This document shows positions 58,301 through 60,214 of a stretch of DNA of 64,000 nt, piece by piece. Every line of letters begins with the position of its first letter. Position 1 is the stretch's first letter. This DNA comes from Linyphia triangularis (Eukaryota; Arthropoda; Arachnida; Araneae; Linyphiidae). The notes beneath the pieces were generated by a model. That model was not told where the DNA came from. It worked only from the letters and a program-made list of their open reading frames with translations, and made no database searches. The translations under genes were made by a program, and so were the position numbers. The DNA is taken from positions 106,541,442-106,605,441 of the forward strand of contig OZ021722.1 in assembly GCA_963978545.1 (NCBI GenBank). Direction: 5' to 3'.

Positions 58301-60195
58301 AATTGGCGACATTCTGGCTTTGTCGCCAACTTTTCAAAAGTGCGCCAACCCATAAACGTGAACTAGGAATTTACCTGGACCACCTTAGGCAATACAATTA
58401 GAGTAATTCCAAGTAGGGCATAAACTATTTTGAAGCATTTGAAGAAAGGAACGAAATTTATATCACAGGTATTTTAATTTTTTCATAATATTGAATTAAA
58501 TAAGTTAAAATAAAACTCTGGCAATTTTTAGAATCTTTGTTTGATGCTATAAAATAACACCAGGAGTTATTATAATATTAATTTATTCACCTTATAAAAT
58601 AACTGTCACTGAAATTACTAAAAAAAAAACACCAATTATTAAGAGTGCATTAGTAGCATTGCTTACTCTAAAACATTTTCTTTCAAAAACAGGTTTATTT
58701 AAAAAGACAAACAAAAATGAGGACAGCAAATGAAATATTTTTTATGGTATCCAGTAATTATGAGGGGAAAATTATACCTCATAAATGAAAAAAAAGGGGG
58801 GAATAGCAGTTATAAATTCAAATTTATTATAAATTAATAGATAATGATACCTCTCAGCGGGGGAAAAAATTTGCTTTAATTTTTTAAAAGAGTTTATGCT
58901 CATTTATTTGCACATGCTCAATATTTGAACTAGTTTTCAAGCCCTTTTCCAACCAAGAATATTTCTTGCGGCGATAATACTAAATTTGTTCACAATGTGA
59001 ATTTATACACGATAATACACAGTGTAATTAAATTTCGGCTTCTTTTTCGCTTCTAATCAATCAATAATTGATTTGAAAACCAAACAAAAAGCGCTAAAAT
59101 CGCAAAAAGTTAAAATAAAAATAATAGAAAGCGTACAGCTACAGTTAAGTACTCAATAGAAATTTGAAAAAATCTGATCAGGAGGTTATGCATGACGACG
59201 TCCTAAGTTAATTCCCTTACCCGGAGGAATAAAAAAAAACACATGGCGATTGTTTAATGGAATTTGAAGCTTCGAATTTATTTTCAAAAATGTGTTGTGA
59301 CTAGTTAAAGGACGTCACAAGTGTTAGCATTGGCCAGCATCTTTCAGGAGGTGGTTCAAAGGAAAACTGCTCCACATTTGTTTGGAGTTGGAAGAAAACA
59401 CGGAAAACTCAAACAAACAGGCAGTCCGATAATAACACGAGATTATTTTTTTACAATCACAACAATATATTTTTACTTTCAAAATAGAAAGACCAGAACT
59501 CCAGTGCAAACTATCAGGACTTTCTAGAGAGTGCAGGTCTGATTACTATTTAGGATCATGAAGCCCGCGAGCTCTTTAACATTTTATTAGAAGATTCCTA
59601 ATCCTTTTTTTCTTTGATTCTTTTCCGATTGTCTTTAGATATTACACCTCATATTCAATTGTACCGGGGGAAAAAAAGAGGAATTAATATTAAGGATTTT
59701 AATTTGTTTCAATACTTCGTAAAATGCAATTTACGTTTAAAGAAAAGTGATTTTGTTTGGTAAATTGTTATACATTCAGCCTCAGCCTGATACATTGCAA
59801 AGGGAATCCTGATTTGAAGGTGGGCTTCCCTTCTCACGAAGTCGAGATAAGGCAATATATCTTATAAGACGTGAGTGAACGTCGTCAGCAAGACCGTACC
59901 CAAGGGGTGTTCAAGGGGTTTCTCACAGCCATCAGATTTGAAAAGAAAAAATCTAAATTTCAGAATGTAACACTTCTTCTTCGACCCCATAAATAGCAAT
60001 CAATACTGGAGTACCGAGGTCAGATGCAAAGATCACATATACTATTCAATAACATATTTCAATTAATAAGATTTTGATATTTATTAAACTTTGTTTGTAA
60101 AAAGTTATTAAATACACTGTACCTATACTGCAGAAAAACAAGCAAAGAAGACAACACGTAAGTGCCAGATGCAATGAGTTTTTCATCAGAAACAT
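1160..60195 (-). CDS. Adhesion-GPCR-like receptor with doubled lectin/Ig/SEA/HRM ectodomain, GAIN and GPS (26 exons, 3' part off window)
   Basis: Joining 26 minus-strand exons (listed separately) gives 4,380 nt, 1,460 codons, no stop, all introns GT-AG with consistent phases. Order: signal peptide 1-25; CTLD1 25-184; CTLD2 184-324; Ig1 324-429; SEA-like 429-546; HRM-like 546-619; CTLD3 619-749; CTLD4 749-897; Ig2 897-1000; SEA-like 1000-1112; HRM-like 1112-1175; GAIN to 1408; GPS 1409-1460. GAIN plus GPS directly before the expected first helix is the hallmark of adhesion GPCRs, which self-cleave at the GPS and signal through a tethered peptide. The lectin and Ig domains suggest surface ligand binding (inference). 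The seven-helix exons are not in the window: the last exon ends in phase 0 right after the GPS. Polycystin-1 also combines a lectin domain with a GPS, but HRM-GAIN-GPS favours an adhesion GPCR. I know no named gene with this exact domain order. Confidence 0.85.
1316..2597. other. Intron 25 sequence without recognisable gene
   Basis: AT-rich intron. A short CAA-rich simple repeat lies at about 2164-2205. A 64-codon open stretch on the minus strand (1575-1769) lacks splice sites that would fit the receptor frame. Confidence 0.5.
2598..2680. repeat. Short inverted repeat (ACTATATTGTAAG arms)
   Basis: The 13-bp arm at 2598 recurs inverted at about 2668-2680. It directly precedes the piggyBac-type MITE. 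Confidence 0.55.
2693..3206. mobile_element. piggyBac-type MITE, 514 bp, TTAA target site
   Basis: TTAA occurs at 2689-2692 and 3207-3210. Inside these the ends are inverted repeats starting CTCTTTAGTTCCC and, on the other strand, CTCTTTAATCCCC. No transposase reading frame is present. Confidence 0.7.
3278..3695 (-). CDS. Exon 25: GAIN subdomain B
   Basis: 418 nt, phase 2 to 0, residues 1269-1408, the longest exon. SFAMENMLSNLD, SNIAVSVFPNGGN and then VVSPVIDVSIGS and PPIEMIFKVPE follow the usual GAIN order of helix, strands, the V-x-S-x-V-I strand and the P-V/I-x-x-x-F strand. A piggyBac-type MITE ends only about 70 bp past the donor. Confidence 0.87.
3770..4197. mobile_element. CAGGGTGGCCAC-family MITE, copy 1
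   Basis: Ends GGGGGCCACAAAATTCAGG and CTGTAGCCACTCTG are inverted relatives. The pentamer TATAT flanks both sides (3765-3769, 4198-4202). The interior repeats blocks of TTCCCTGA and its relatives, as in the other copies. Confidence 0.65.
4203..5633. other. Intron 24 sequence, nothing recognised
   Basis: AT-rich with poly-A and poly-T runs and no coding pattern or clear repeat boundary. Confidence 0.5.
5634..6070 (+). repeat. Interspersed repeat family R1, copy 1
   Basis: Shares long similarity with 53359-53885 and 54346-54800, and in inverse orientation with 34190-34561, 36950-37432 and 39085-39483. Landmarks: GCCGTCATCCAATC, an AATAAATAAT run, and GATATTTAAAATTAGATGC. No ORF; class unknown, non-autonomous. 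Confidence 0.7.
6780..7540. mobile_element. hAT-like MITE, 761 bp, perfect 8-bp target duplication
   Basis: AGTGTTTA is duplicated at 6772-6779 and 7541-7548. Inverted ends CAGTGGTAGAAGTGGG and its degenerate complement CCCACACTTCTAGCACTG. Includes poly-C and a 27-bp poly-T run. A partial inverted relative lies at 48890-49070. Confidence 0.8.
7628..7722 (-). CDS. Exon 24: GAIN subdomain A, continued
   Basis: 95 nt, phase 0 to 2, residues 1238-1269. VFSSVLNTVDNIIGVE resembles the L-x-x-V-x-N-I-I helix of GAIN subdomain A. Donor GTAAGA. Confidence 0.78.
8520..9490. mobile_element. MITE with CAGTTAAA ends, carrying a nested insertion
   Basis: CAGTTAAA at 8520 and TTTAACTG ending at 9490 are inverted. 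Subterminal GTTAA-rich sequence on both sides matches. A second element (8587-9380) interrupts it. Confidence 0.6.
8587..9380. mobile_element. Nested hAT-like MITE inside the CAGTTAAA element
   Basis: Ends GGGGTTTCTGC and GCAGAAACCCTG are inverted; TTCATGT is duplicated at 8581-8587 and 9381-9387. The interior has repeated CATGACTTTCCA blocks near both ends and one TGACGTCA palindrome. Confidence 0.7.
9537..10009 (+). mobile_element. tRNA-derived SINE with AAG tail and 13-bp target duplication
   Basis: Head has an exact Pol III A box TAGCCCAGTCGG (9545-9556) and a B-box-like AGTTCGGGCC (9603-9612). The tail is an AAG repeat (9992-10009). The 13-mer AACTGAAATATTT flanks it at 9524-9536 and 10010-10022. 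It lies antisense to the receptor gene and abuts the exon 23 donor. Confidence 0.85.
10025..10171 (-). CDS. Exon 23: GAIN subdomain A
   Basis: 147 nt, phase 0 to 0, residues 1189-1237. Alpha-helical stretch including LTAASKNLSSADVQYV and LRNMATVRAIQ, typical of GAIN subdomain A. The donor GT (10024-10023) is immediately followed by the target-site duplication of a SINE. Confidence 0.8.
10172..12743. other. Intron 22 of the receptor, mostly featureless
   Basis: AT-rich. Contains a three-copy, about 30-bp tandem repeat (11013-11097) and a minus-strand open stretch with a faint GPS-like pattern (12153-12415), both listed separately. Confidence 0.5.
11013..11097. repeat. Tandem repeat, about 30-bp unit, three copies
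   Basis: Unit contains TTTGGTATTTTCTATTATAT with small differences between copies. Confidence 0.75.
12744..12871 (-). CDS. Exon 22: HRM-like motif 2 end and start of GAIN
   Basis: 128 nt, phase 1 to 0, residues 1146-1188. ERMCLG (third Cys), GAFWGP (G-x-x-W), EKCNR (fourth Cys), then LTVNLHKLSK leads into the GAIN domain. The change to phase 0 marks the end of the duplicated cassette. Confidence 0.78.
12872..14126. other. Intron 21 sequence, no gene seen
   Basis: AT-rich with poly-T runs at about 12942-12959 and 13461-13482. No coding pattern. Confidence 0.5.
14127..14396. repeat. Foldback element, arms about 105 bp
   Basis: Left arm (about 14127-14233) and right arm (about 14294-14396) are inverted: TTACATGGAAAAATAATTA against TAATTATTTTTCCATGTAA, and AATCTAGTAGTTATGTTTTTG against its complement near 14360. 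No ORF. Confidence 0.75.
14753..14854 (-). CDS. Exon 21: HRM-like motif 2, first half
   Basis: 102 nt, phase 1 to 1, residues 1112-1146. VCHEE (first Cys), THWPTTLIGQSA, then ELCVGG (second Cys). The W-P-x-T...G pattern is the recognisable HRM signature. Counterpart of exon 11. Confidence 0.78.
14855..16012. other. Intron 20 sequence, nothing recognised
   Basis: AT-rich; no repeat boundary or coding pattern seen. Confidence 0.5.
16013..16179 (-). CDS. Exon 20: SEA-like domain 2, second half
   Basis: 167 nt, phase 2 to 1, residues 1056-1112. IHYYIHIYVQ strand, an acidic helix (NLEDEEEVL), ending FSLRST as exon 10 ends SLRSA. Confidence 0.7.
16411..17055. mobile_element. hAT MITE, 645 bp, perfect 8-bp target duplication
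   Basis: TGGTAGGT flanks both ends (16403-16410, 17056-17063). Inverted ends CAAGGGTCGGCA and TGCTGACCCCTG; AAGAGCCA-type blocks occur near both ends. These termini are typical of hAT elements. Confidence 0.85.
17733..17901 (-). CDS. Exon 19: SEA-like domain 2, first half
   Basis: 169 nt, phase 1 to 2, residues 1000-1056. HAFVLYMQ strand, then a mixed stretch ending in AVLRNLFCER. Phase pair matches exon 9 and length is close to it (175 nt). Confidence 0.7.
17902..19134. other. Intron 18 sequence without gene
   Basis: AT-rich; no coding pattern. Its right part borders the 332-bp tandem duplication. Confidence 0.5.
19135..19785. repeat. 332-bp tandem duplication next to the exon 18 donor
   Basis: Copy 19135-19466 and copy 19467-19785 match over their length, starting CAGTATAATAGTATAATT and ending TTCCAAATCCACAT. 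They differ in poly-A and poly-G run lengths. In gene sense the duplicated block starts at intron position +3. Confidence 0.88.
19788..20096 (-). CDS. Exon 18: Ig-like domain 2
   Basis: 309 nt, phase 1 to 1, residues 897-1000. KLHCVP (first Cys), ISWFKDGIPL (core Trp; compare QWFKNGIPI in Ig1), and GYYWCSVD (Y-x-C type motif). Clearly paralogous to exon 8. The donor GTATGT directly borders a tandem duplication in the intron. Confidence 0.87.
20097..21137. other. Intron 17 sequence, nothing recognised
   Basis: AT-rich with short open stretches on both strands that lack domain motifs. Confidence 0.5.
21138..21936. mobile_element. hAT MITE, 799 bp
   Basis: Inverted ends CAGCGGTTCCCAACCTTTTT and GGGTTGGGAACTGCTG, a very common hAT terminus. 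Flanks ACTTAATG and ATTTAATG are an 8-bp target duplication with one mismatch. Contains poly-G and poly-C runs. Confidence 0.85.
22288..22524 (-). CDS. Exon 17: C-terminal CTLD4
   Basis: 237 nt, phase 1 to 1, residues 818-897. AEWWMGLIRD is the W-x-G-L core; later SRTRFVCELKDC gives the tail Cys. VDWND occupies part of the long loop but the EPN/WND calcium pairs are not in canonical position. Donor GTAAGT. Confidence 0.85.
22525..23783. other. Intron 16 sequence with a hAT-like end
   Basis: Mostly AT-rich. TTGGCATCCCTG at about 23699-23710 equals the right end of the element at 25210-25566, so a related degraded element probably ends here. Confidence 0.45.
23784..23990 (-). CDS. Exon 16: N-terminal CTLD4
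   Basis: 207 nt, phase 1 to 1, residues 749-818. NTWSRL, SACYNLSS, then TWAEAKNACPSL: lectin-type Cys and W-x-E-A helix pattern. Longer than its counterpart exon 5 (159 nt). Confidence 0.8.
24253..24398 (-). CDS. Exon 15: C-terminal CTLD3
   Basis: 146 nt, phase 2 to 1, residues 700-749. FHCASA, then ENCKKEMSFICIH, the lectin tail Cys pattern. Two possible donors (24270s GTGAGT and 24252 GTAAGT); the latter is required by the phase-1 entry of exon 16. Confidence 0.75.
25210..25566. mobile_element. Short hAT-like MITE, 357 bp
   Basis: Ends CAGGGATGAG and TGGCATCCCTG are inverted; TATTTT flanks both ends. Interior repeats the block AGGAGGAAA several times. Confidence 0.6.
26539..26620 (-). CDS. 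Exon 14: central CTLD3
   Basis: 82 nt, phase 1 to 2, residues 673-700. RVWISGKF is the W-I-G-type core strand. Same length and phases as exon 3. About 75 bp upstream in gene sense lies the left arm of a long inverted repeat. Confidence 0.78.
26695..27488. repeat. Long inverted repeat, 251-bp arms, 292-bp spacer
   Basis: Arms 26695-26945 and 27238-27488 are near-identical inverted copies, for example GGTTGGCGCCCGTC at the inner end of the left arm against GACGGGCGCCAACC. Lies in intron 13. Confidence 0.92.
27570..27985. repeat. Degenerate tandem repeat, about 105-bp unit, four copies
   Basis: Each unit carries a GGTACC-like block, CATTCATAATT, an ACATGCCATATTTATCTTC-like block and AAAATTGATAAACC, then AGTGGT. 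Copies begin near 27574, 27685, 27776 and 27880. Confidence 0.65.
28130..28265 (-). mobile_element. tRNA-SINE family S2 fragment
   Basis: Shares GGGACCCACAGCTTAACGTGG and the reverse tRNA-like block with 54971-55148. Truncated, decayed B box. Confidence 0.65.
29140..30129. mobile_element. Possible hAT-like element, weak
   Basis: Left TAGGGCTGGA and right TCCAGCCCTG are inverted, but no matching target duplication was found. GCGTAAACGCAGAAAAT near the right end has a relative near 43105. Confidence 0.3.
30784..30945 (-). CDS. Exon 13: N-terminal CTLD3, start of second cassette
   Basis: 162 nt, phase 1 to 1, residues 619-673. NCPDGF, then NLCYSV, then YDEASEIC: a clear C-type lectin opening (C-P-x-G-F, C-Y, EA-x(3)-C). 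Confidence 0.82.
31092..31196 (-). CDS. Exon 12: HRM-like motif 1, second half
   Basis: 105 nt, phase 1 to 1, residues 584-619. TRECKP (third Cys), GAAWQP (G-x-x-W) and YSLC (fourth Cys). Here the motif is followed by another lectin domain rather than by GAIN, which is where the cassette starts over. Confidence 0.7.
31402..32363 (+). mobile_element. Small non-autonomous Helitron, split by a MITE
   Basis: Starts TCTATATATATAATTC after an A and ends CTAG before a T, as Helitrons do at AT targets. A hairpin-capable GGGGGTGGAACTCCC sits just before CTAG. Without the inserted element the core is about 156 bp. Its GCGAGCGTTAGCGAGC segment recurs inverted at 61870-61890. Confidence 0.65.
31462..32262. 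mobile_element. CAGGGTGGCCAC-family MITE, copy 2, inside the Helitron
   Basis: Ends CAGGGTGGCCACAGAATT and GGTTCTGTAGCCACCCTG are inverted; AGAAT is duplicated at 31457-31461 and 32263-32267. Longest and best-preserved copy (801 bp), with CCCTGA blocks near both ends. Confidence 0.82.
32364..33996. other. Intron 11 sequence, nothing recognised
   Basis: Somewhat less AT-rich segment at 33040-33730 with short open stretches on both strands that have no recognisable motif. May be old transposon sequence. Confidence 0.4.
33997..34110 (-). CDS. Exon 11: HRM-like motif 1, first half
   Basis: 114 nt, phase 1 to 1, residues 546-584. Cys in ACFSE, Trp in NLVWND, Cys-Gly in MCLDG. With exon 12 this forms a four-Cys, G-x-x-W pattern like the hormone-receptor motif found ahead of GAIN in adhesion GPCRs. 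Confidence 0.7.
34190..34561 (-). repeat. R1 family copy, minus orientation
   Basis: Inverse of the 53.4-kb copy; includes GCGATTGGATGACGGC and AAAGCGACCTTTTAGTGAC. Confidence 0.7.
34638..34813 (-). CDS. Exon 10: SEA-like domain 1, second half
   Basis: 176 nt, phase 2 to 1, residues 487-546. Encodes GNVSTLKLLWYIKR, resembling the G-S-V strand of SEA domains, then a helix (KIHKLLQKYVEEA), ending SLSLRSA. Exon 20 ends similarly in FSLRST, supporting common origin. Confidence 0.7.
35355..35978. mobile_element. hAT-like MITE with ACGACTGCCC subterminal repeats
   Basis: Inverted ends CAAGGCCTATTCTAA and TTAGAATAGGCCCTG... match after one change; flanks GTATATAA and GTATCTAA are an 8-bp duplication with one mismatch. 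ACGACTGCCC appears once near the left end and four times near the right (about 35890-35962), a layout like transposase binding sites. Confidence 0.75.
35979..36949. other. Intron 9 sequence, no gene seen
   Basis: AT-rich. The GTTGCCCTTTTTGGGG region near 36745 may be an old transposon edge; no boundary could be set. Confidence 0.4.
36950..37432 (-). repeat. R1 family copy, minus orientation, longer 5' part
   Basis: Includes the same GCAATTGGATGACAGC and CTGACCGAATGACGGCAAGG blocks as other copies, reaching the AGCAGATTCCGC region also seen at 53395. Confidence 0.7.
37647..37821 (-). CDS. Exon 9: SEA-like domain 1, first half
   Basis: 175 nt, phase 1 to 2, residues 429-487. Strand TYIFTV, a helical stretch (KLMWFMEDFTKNLTTYF), then FLWDFQNF. 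Placed between Ig and HRM, as SEA domains are in vertebrate ADGRF receptors. SEA assignment is inference from pattern and order. Confidence 0.7.
38302..38975. repeat. Foldback element, about 674 bp
   Basis: Left arm and right arm are inverted over more than 170 bp: GGCGACTGCAATTTTTGGAC against GTCCAAAAATTGCAGTCGCC, and CTGGTCTGCCGTGGCAAAAA against its complement near 38865. The centre is also partly symmetric. A second copy is at 43680-44500. Confidence 0.82.
39085..39483 (-). repeat. R1 family copy, left part, interrupted by an LTR element
   Basis: Matches other R1 copies up to the LTR; the remainder of the repeat resumes at about 40436-40580 (AGTTTCAACCCGATTGAATG). Confidence 0.68.
39484..39990 (+). 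repeat. LTR of a BEL/Pao-type retrotransposon, 507 bp
   Basis: Begins TGTTG and ends CAACA. Has a TATA-like TATTTATACTG (about 39763) and AATAAA (about 39900). The integrase remnant downstream gives the family. Confidence 0.7.
40040..40435 (+). pseudogene. BEL/Pao integrase C-terminal remnant
   Basis: Reads LITVLCGIEAALNSR, then LTPPHFLIGKRL, then after a frameshift REYLMDLRTFHQVRKP and EIRVGDIVLLEED: the end of the integrase core and the C-terminal part of BEL/Pao Pol proteins. An in-frame stop and frame change show decay. Gag, protease, reverse transcriptase and a second LTR are missing; the fragment ends abruptly in R1 repeat sequence. Confidence 0.8.
40790..41104 (-). CDS. Exon 8: Ig-like domain 1
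   Basis: 315 nt, phase 1 to 1, residues 324-429, a whole Ig domain in one symmetric exon. Key residues: LLTCEV (first Cys), YQWFKNGIPI (core Trp), and EQGTYRCG (Y-x-C motif). The matching domain of the second cassette is exon 18. Confidence 0.85.
41162..41300. mobile_element. CAGGGTGGCCAC-family fragment, copy 3
   Basis: Starts CAGGGTGGCCTCAAAATTCAG just past exon 8. The AAATCCCTGATTTTA block follows, but no right end was found. Confidence 0.6.
41640..42770 (-). pseudogene. piggyBac-type transposase pseudogene
   Basis: The middle reads FAHDLSIDEQMIPYTVKHSA and KPVRFGYKTW, the segment around the first catalytic Asp of piggyBac transposases; GRPSKLNL and a Cys/His-bearing tail follow. An acidic N-terminal-like stretch (DNEEEDITVISD) lies at about 42531-42728. 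Frames shift and several stops interrupt it, so it is dead. A TTAACCCATTAACGGCC end at 41400-41416 fits a piggyBac terminus; the other end is unclear (CCCTCTTTGCCGC near 42848 is a candidate). Confidence 0.82.
42908..43401. mobile_element. CAGGGTGGCCAC-family MITE, copy 4
   Basis: Left CAGGTTGGCCACAAAATTCA, right TGGCAACTCTG. Interior TTCCCTGATAGATTTCTAAA blocks match the other copies. No clear target duplication. Confidence 0.55.
43680..44500. repeat. Second copy of the 38.3-kb foldback, split by a hAT MITE
   Basis: Left piece 43680-43762 and right piece 44173-44500 match the 38302-38975 element, including AGTTTCGGCCAT and CAGTCGCTTCTCAATCC. Confidence 0.65.
43763..44172. mobile_element. 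hAT-like MITE with CAGGGTTCCCAC ends
   Basis: Inverted ends CAGGGTTCCCACT and GTGGGAACCCTG; TGATA repeated at 43758-43762 and 44173-44177. Interior repeats AAGGACTTTTAAG-type blocks. A related right end is at about 43640-43657. Confidence 0.75.
44713..44859 (-). CDS. Exon 7: C-terminal CTLD2
   Basis: 147 nt, phase 1 to 1, residues 275-324. Ends with the lectin tail pattern C-x(6)-C: NCKDKLFICER. Several N-glycosylation sequons (NST, NNS). The acceptor CAG at 44860-44862 is chosen because the alternative AG a few bases inside would create a stop. Donor GTATGT. Confidence 0.75.
45323..45436 (-). CDS. Exon 6: central CTLD2, divergent
   Basis: 114 nt, phase 1 to 1, residues 237-275. Polar stretch followed by an aromatic strand (PSFFFQFGAPNLW). 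No WIGL core is visible, so the fold here is degenerate. In the second cassette the material of exons 6 and 7 (261 nt) corresponds to the single exon 17 (237 nt). Confidence 0.7.
45891..46283 (-). pseudogene. Unrecognised coding-like stretch, possible gene or retrogene fragment
   Basis: About 120 codons stay open on the minus strand inside intron 5, with protein-like composition: LRGQLKVPKSLLKIEQKK, then LPWLKFRIIF, LRLLFASNHTKDIF, and LAIGLVKVLVTTIKN. I do not recognise the family. It cannot be a receptor exon, because inserting it would break CTLD2. It may be a retroposed gene piece or transposon coding remnant. Confidence 0.4.
46699..46808. repeat. Small foldback, 110 bp
   Basis: Ends CTATACTAGA and TCTAGTATAG are inverted, as are the inner TTGAGCTCACT and AGTGAGCTCA. 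The centre has GGAACCGGTTCC, itself a palindrome. Confidence 0.75.
46824..47227. mobile_element. CAGGGTGGCCAC-family MITE, copy 5
   Basis: Ends CAGGGTGACCACAAAATTCA and GGTTCTGTGGCCACTCTG are inverted; TTTTT flanks both ends (low complexity). TTCCCTGA blocks inside. Confidence 0.72.
47516..47886. repeat. Foldback element, about 370 bp, arms about 130 bp
   Basis: AAGCAAAATGGTCGGCCAG pairs with CTGGCCATTTTACTT; TTATTGGGAGGAACCCCCA pairs with TTGGGGTTCCTCCCAATAA. No ORF. Confidence 0.78.
48668..48826 (-). CDS. Exon 5: start of CTLD2
   Basis: 159 nt, phase 1 to 1, residues 184-237. CPDDW opens the domain, followed by KKCLK and the helix pattern with a second Cys (EANLTCLSAGGHLADL), typical of CTLDs. 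Corresponds to exon 16 of the second cassette. Confidence 0.78.
48890..49070. mobile_element. Fragment related to the 6.8-kb hAT MITE
   Basis: Contains GTCTCCCCACTTCTAAAAC and TCCACCCCACTT-like blocks seen in inverse in 7440-7540. No second end. Confidence 0.5.
49071..50529. other. Intron 4 sequence, nothing recognised
   Basis: AT-rich; a short open stretch at 49269-49478 on the plus strand has no recognisable motif. Confidence 0.45.
50530..50693 (-). CDS. Exon 4: C-terminal CTLD1
   Basis: 164 nt, phase 2 to 1, residues 129-184. Shows the CTLD tail with Cys pairs: EPVRDCVAL, then DCASELEFVCQ. The usual calcium/sugar triplets (EPN or QPD, and WND) are not present; EPV sits where EPN would be expected. 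Donor GTAAGT is strong. Confidence 0.8.
51195..51657 (+). mobile_element. Internally deleted mariner-like element with TA target site
   Basis: TA at 51193-51194 and 51658-51659. Inverted ends CAAGGTATCCGAATCAA and TTGATTCGGACAACCTG. The interior retains a transposase tail (next entry). Confidence 0.8.
51335..51560 (+). pseudogene. Mariner-type transposase C-terminal remnant
   Basis: Reads NPLDFFFWDNTKDKVYSRN and then DVDNLRASVT, the region after the last catalytic residue of mariner/Tc1-type transposases (usual pattern PLDFFLWG...K..VY). N-terminal and central catalytic parts are missing and stops lie upstream. In the usual family pattern a catalytic Asp falls at the P-D-L preceding PLDFF; here that part reads LVGN. 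Confidence 0.78.
51747..52032. mobile_element. Possible short hAT-like element
   Basis: CAGGGGTGTAG near the left and CCTGGCTACACC near the right are loosely inverted; no target duplication was confirmed. Confidence 0.35.
52496..52577 (-). CDS. Exon 3: central CTLD1 (WIG motif)
   Basis: 82 nt, phase 1 to 2, residues 102-129. Encodes ELIWIGMKR, the conserved W-I-G core strand of C-type lectin folds. Exon length and phases are identical to exon 14 in the second cassette. Confidence 0.8.
52578..53358. other. Intron 2 part, nothing recognised
   Basis: AT-rich without coding pattern. Confidence 0.5.
53359..53885 (+). repeat. R1 family copy, best plus-strand copy
   Basis: Full set of landmarks: GATTCTGTGGAGGCCTAAT, CTTGCCGTCATTCAATCGG, CTAAAAGGTTGCTTTTACGG, AATTTCGAAACG and the GATATTTAAAATTAGATGC block. 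Sits about 115 bp downstream of exon 2 in gene sense. Confidence 0.75.
54000..54230 (-). CDS. Exon 2: N-terminal half of CTLD1
   Basis: Phase 1 to 1, 231 nt, residues 25-102. After the leader comes a Cys-rich segment (SCNEESEACRC), then the lectin-type start with Cys in NNCLKVF, the W-x-x-A-x-x-x-C helix pattern (DWNLAYKTC) and a following strand. Contains the N-glycosylation sequon NLT. The donor GTAAAG is good. Confidence 0.8.
54346..54800 (+). repeat. R1 family copy, second of a direct pair flanking exon 2
   Basis: Same landmarks as 53359-53885. The two copies bracket exon 2 (54000-54230) in direct orientation. Confidence 0.73.
54971..55148 (-). mobile_element. tRNA-SINE family S2, best copy
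   Basis: On the minus strand the head reads TGGCTGTGTGGTTAGAGC (A box like) and GAGTTCGAATCCC (B box like), then a shared body including CATGTTAAGCTGTAGGTCCC. Fragments of the same family lie at 28130, 57880-58020 and 60351. Confidence 0.8.
55475..56437 (+). mobile_element. Internally deleted piggyBac element
   Basis: TTAA at 55471-55474; left end CCCTTAGCACTCTGC, right end GAAATGCAAAGGG followed by TTGA (TTAA in the repeated copies further on). The transposase C-terminal part remains inside. Confidence 0.78.
55960..56245 (+). pseudogene. piggyBac transposase C-terminal domain remnant
   Basis: MTHYKFAKIFIDQLR, ARIPPSTSLADNRLNN and HIPDVEERKR lead into a Cys/His-rich tail: CSDKE, then after a frameshift TYYCQTCT and IGECFKVHH. 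This C-x-x-C...C-x-x-C...H pattern is the piggyBac C-terminal zinc-binding domain. Catalytic core absent. Confidence 0.8.
56405..57960. repeat. Composite tandem array, 246/274-bp units, six copies
   Basis: GCTAACGTCCAGAAT recurs at 56405, 56676, 56950, 57196, 57442 and 57688, so spacings are 271, 274, 246, 246 and 246. Each unit joins a piggyBac right end (GAAATGCAAAGGGTTAA), a unique segment, and a piece of SINE S2 (ACAGCTTAACATGGATTC). Three central units are nearly identical; the longer units carry an extra 28-bp piece. Confidence 0.92.
57880..58022 (-). mobile_element. tRNA-SINE S2 head that closes the tandem array
   Basis: After the last unit the SINE continues into its tRNA-like head (AGGCCAGAGCACTAGCC in plus reading), unlike the truncated copies in the array. 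Confidence 0.65.
58110..58400. repeat. Possible MITE, undefined
   Basis: GGACCACGGTCTATTCCTAG near the left and CTAGGAATTTACCTGGACCA near the right are loosely inverted. CGCCAA-type blocks occur near both ends. Confidence 0.45.
58401..60122. other. Intron 1 part, no gene seen
   Basis: AT-rich; short open stretches near 59321-59527 on both strands lack motifs and mirror each other. Confidence 0.45.
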
Positions 60196-60214
60196 TTCGT
60201 GATCTTATCTCAAC
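60123..60214 (-). CDS. Exon 1: translation start and signal peptide
   Basis: ATG at 60195 opens a hydrophobic leader (MFLMKNSLHL, then a run rich in Leu, Cys and Phe, ending CSIG), typical of a secretory signal. The donor at 60122 leaves phase 1. A T-rich acceptor ending CAG lies just upstream at 60215-60217, so the exon probably starts at 60214 with a short 5' UTR and an upstream non-coding exon exists that I cannot place. A second ATG at codon 4 is a possible alternative start. Confidence 0.75.
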
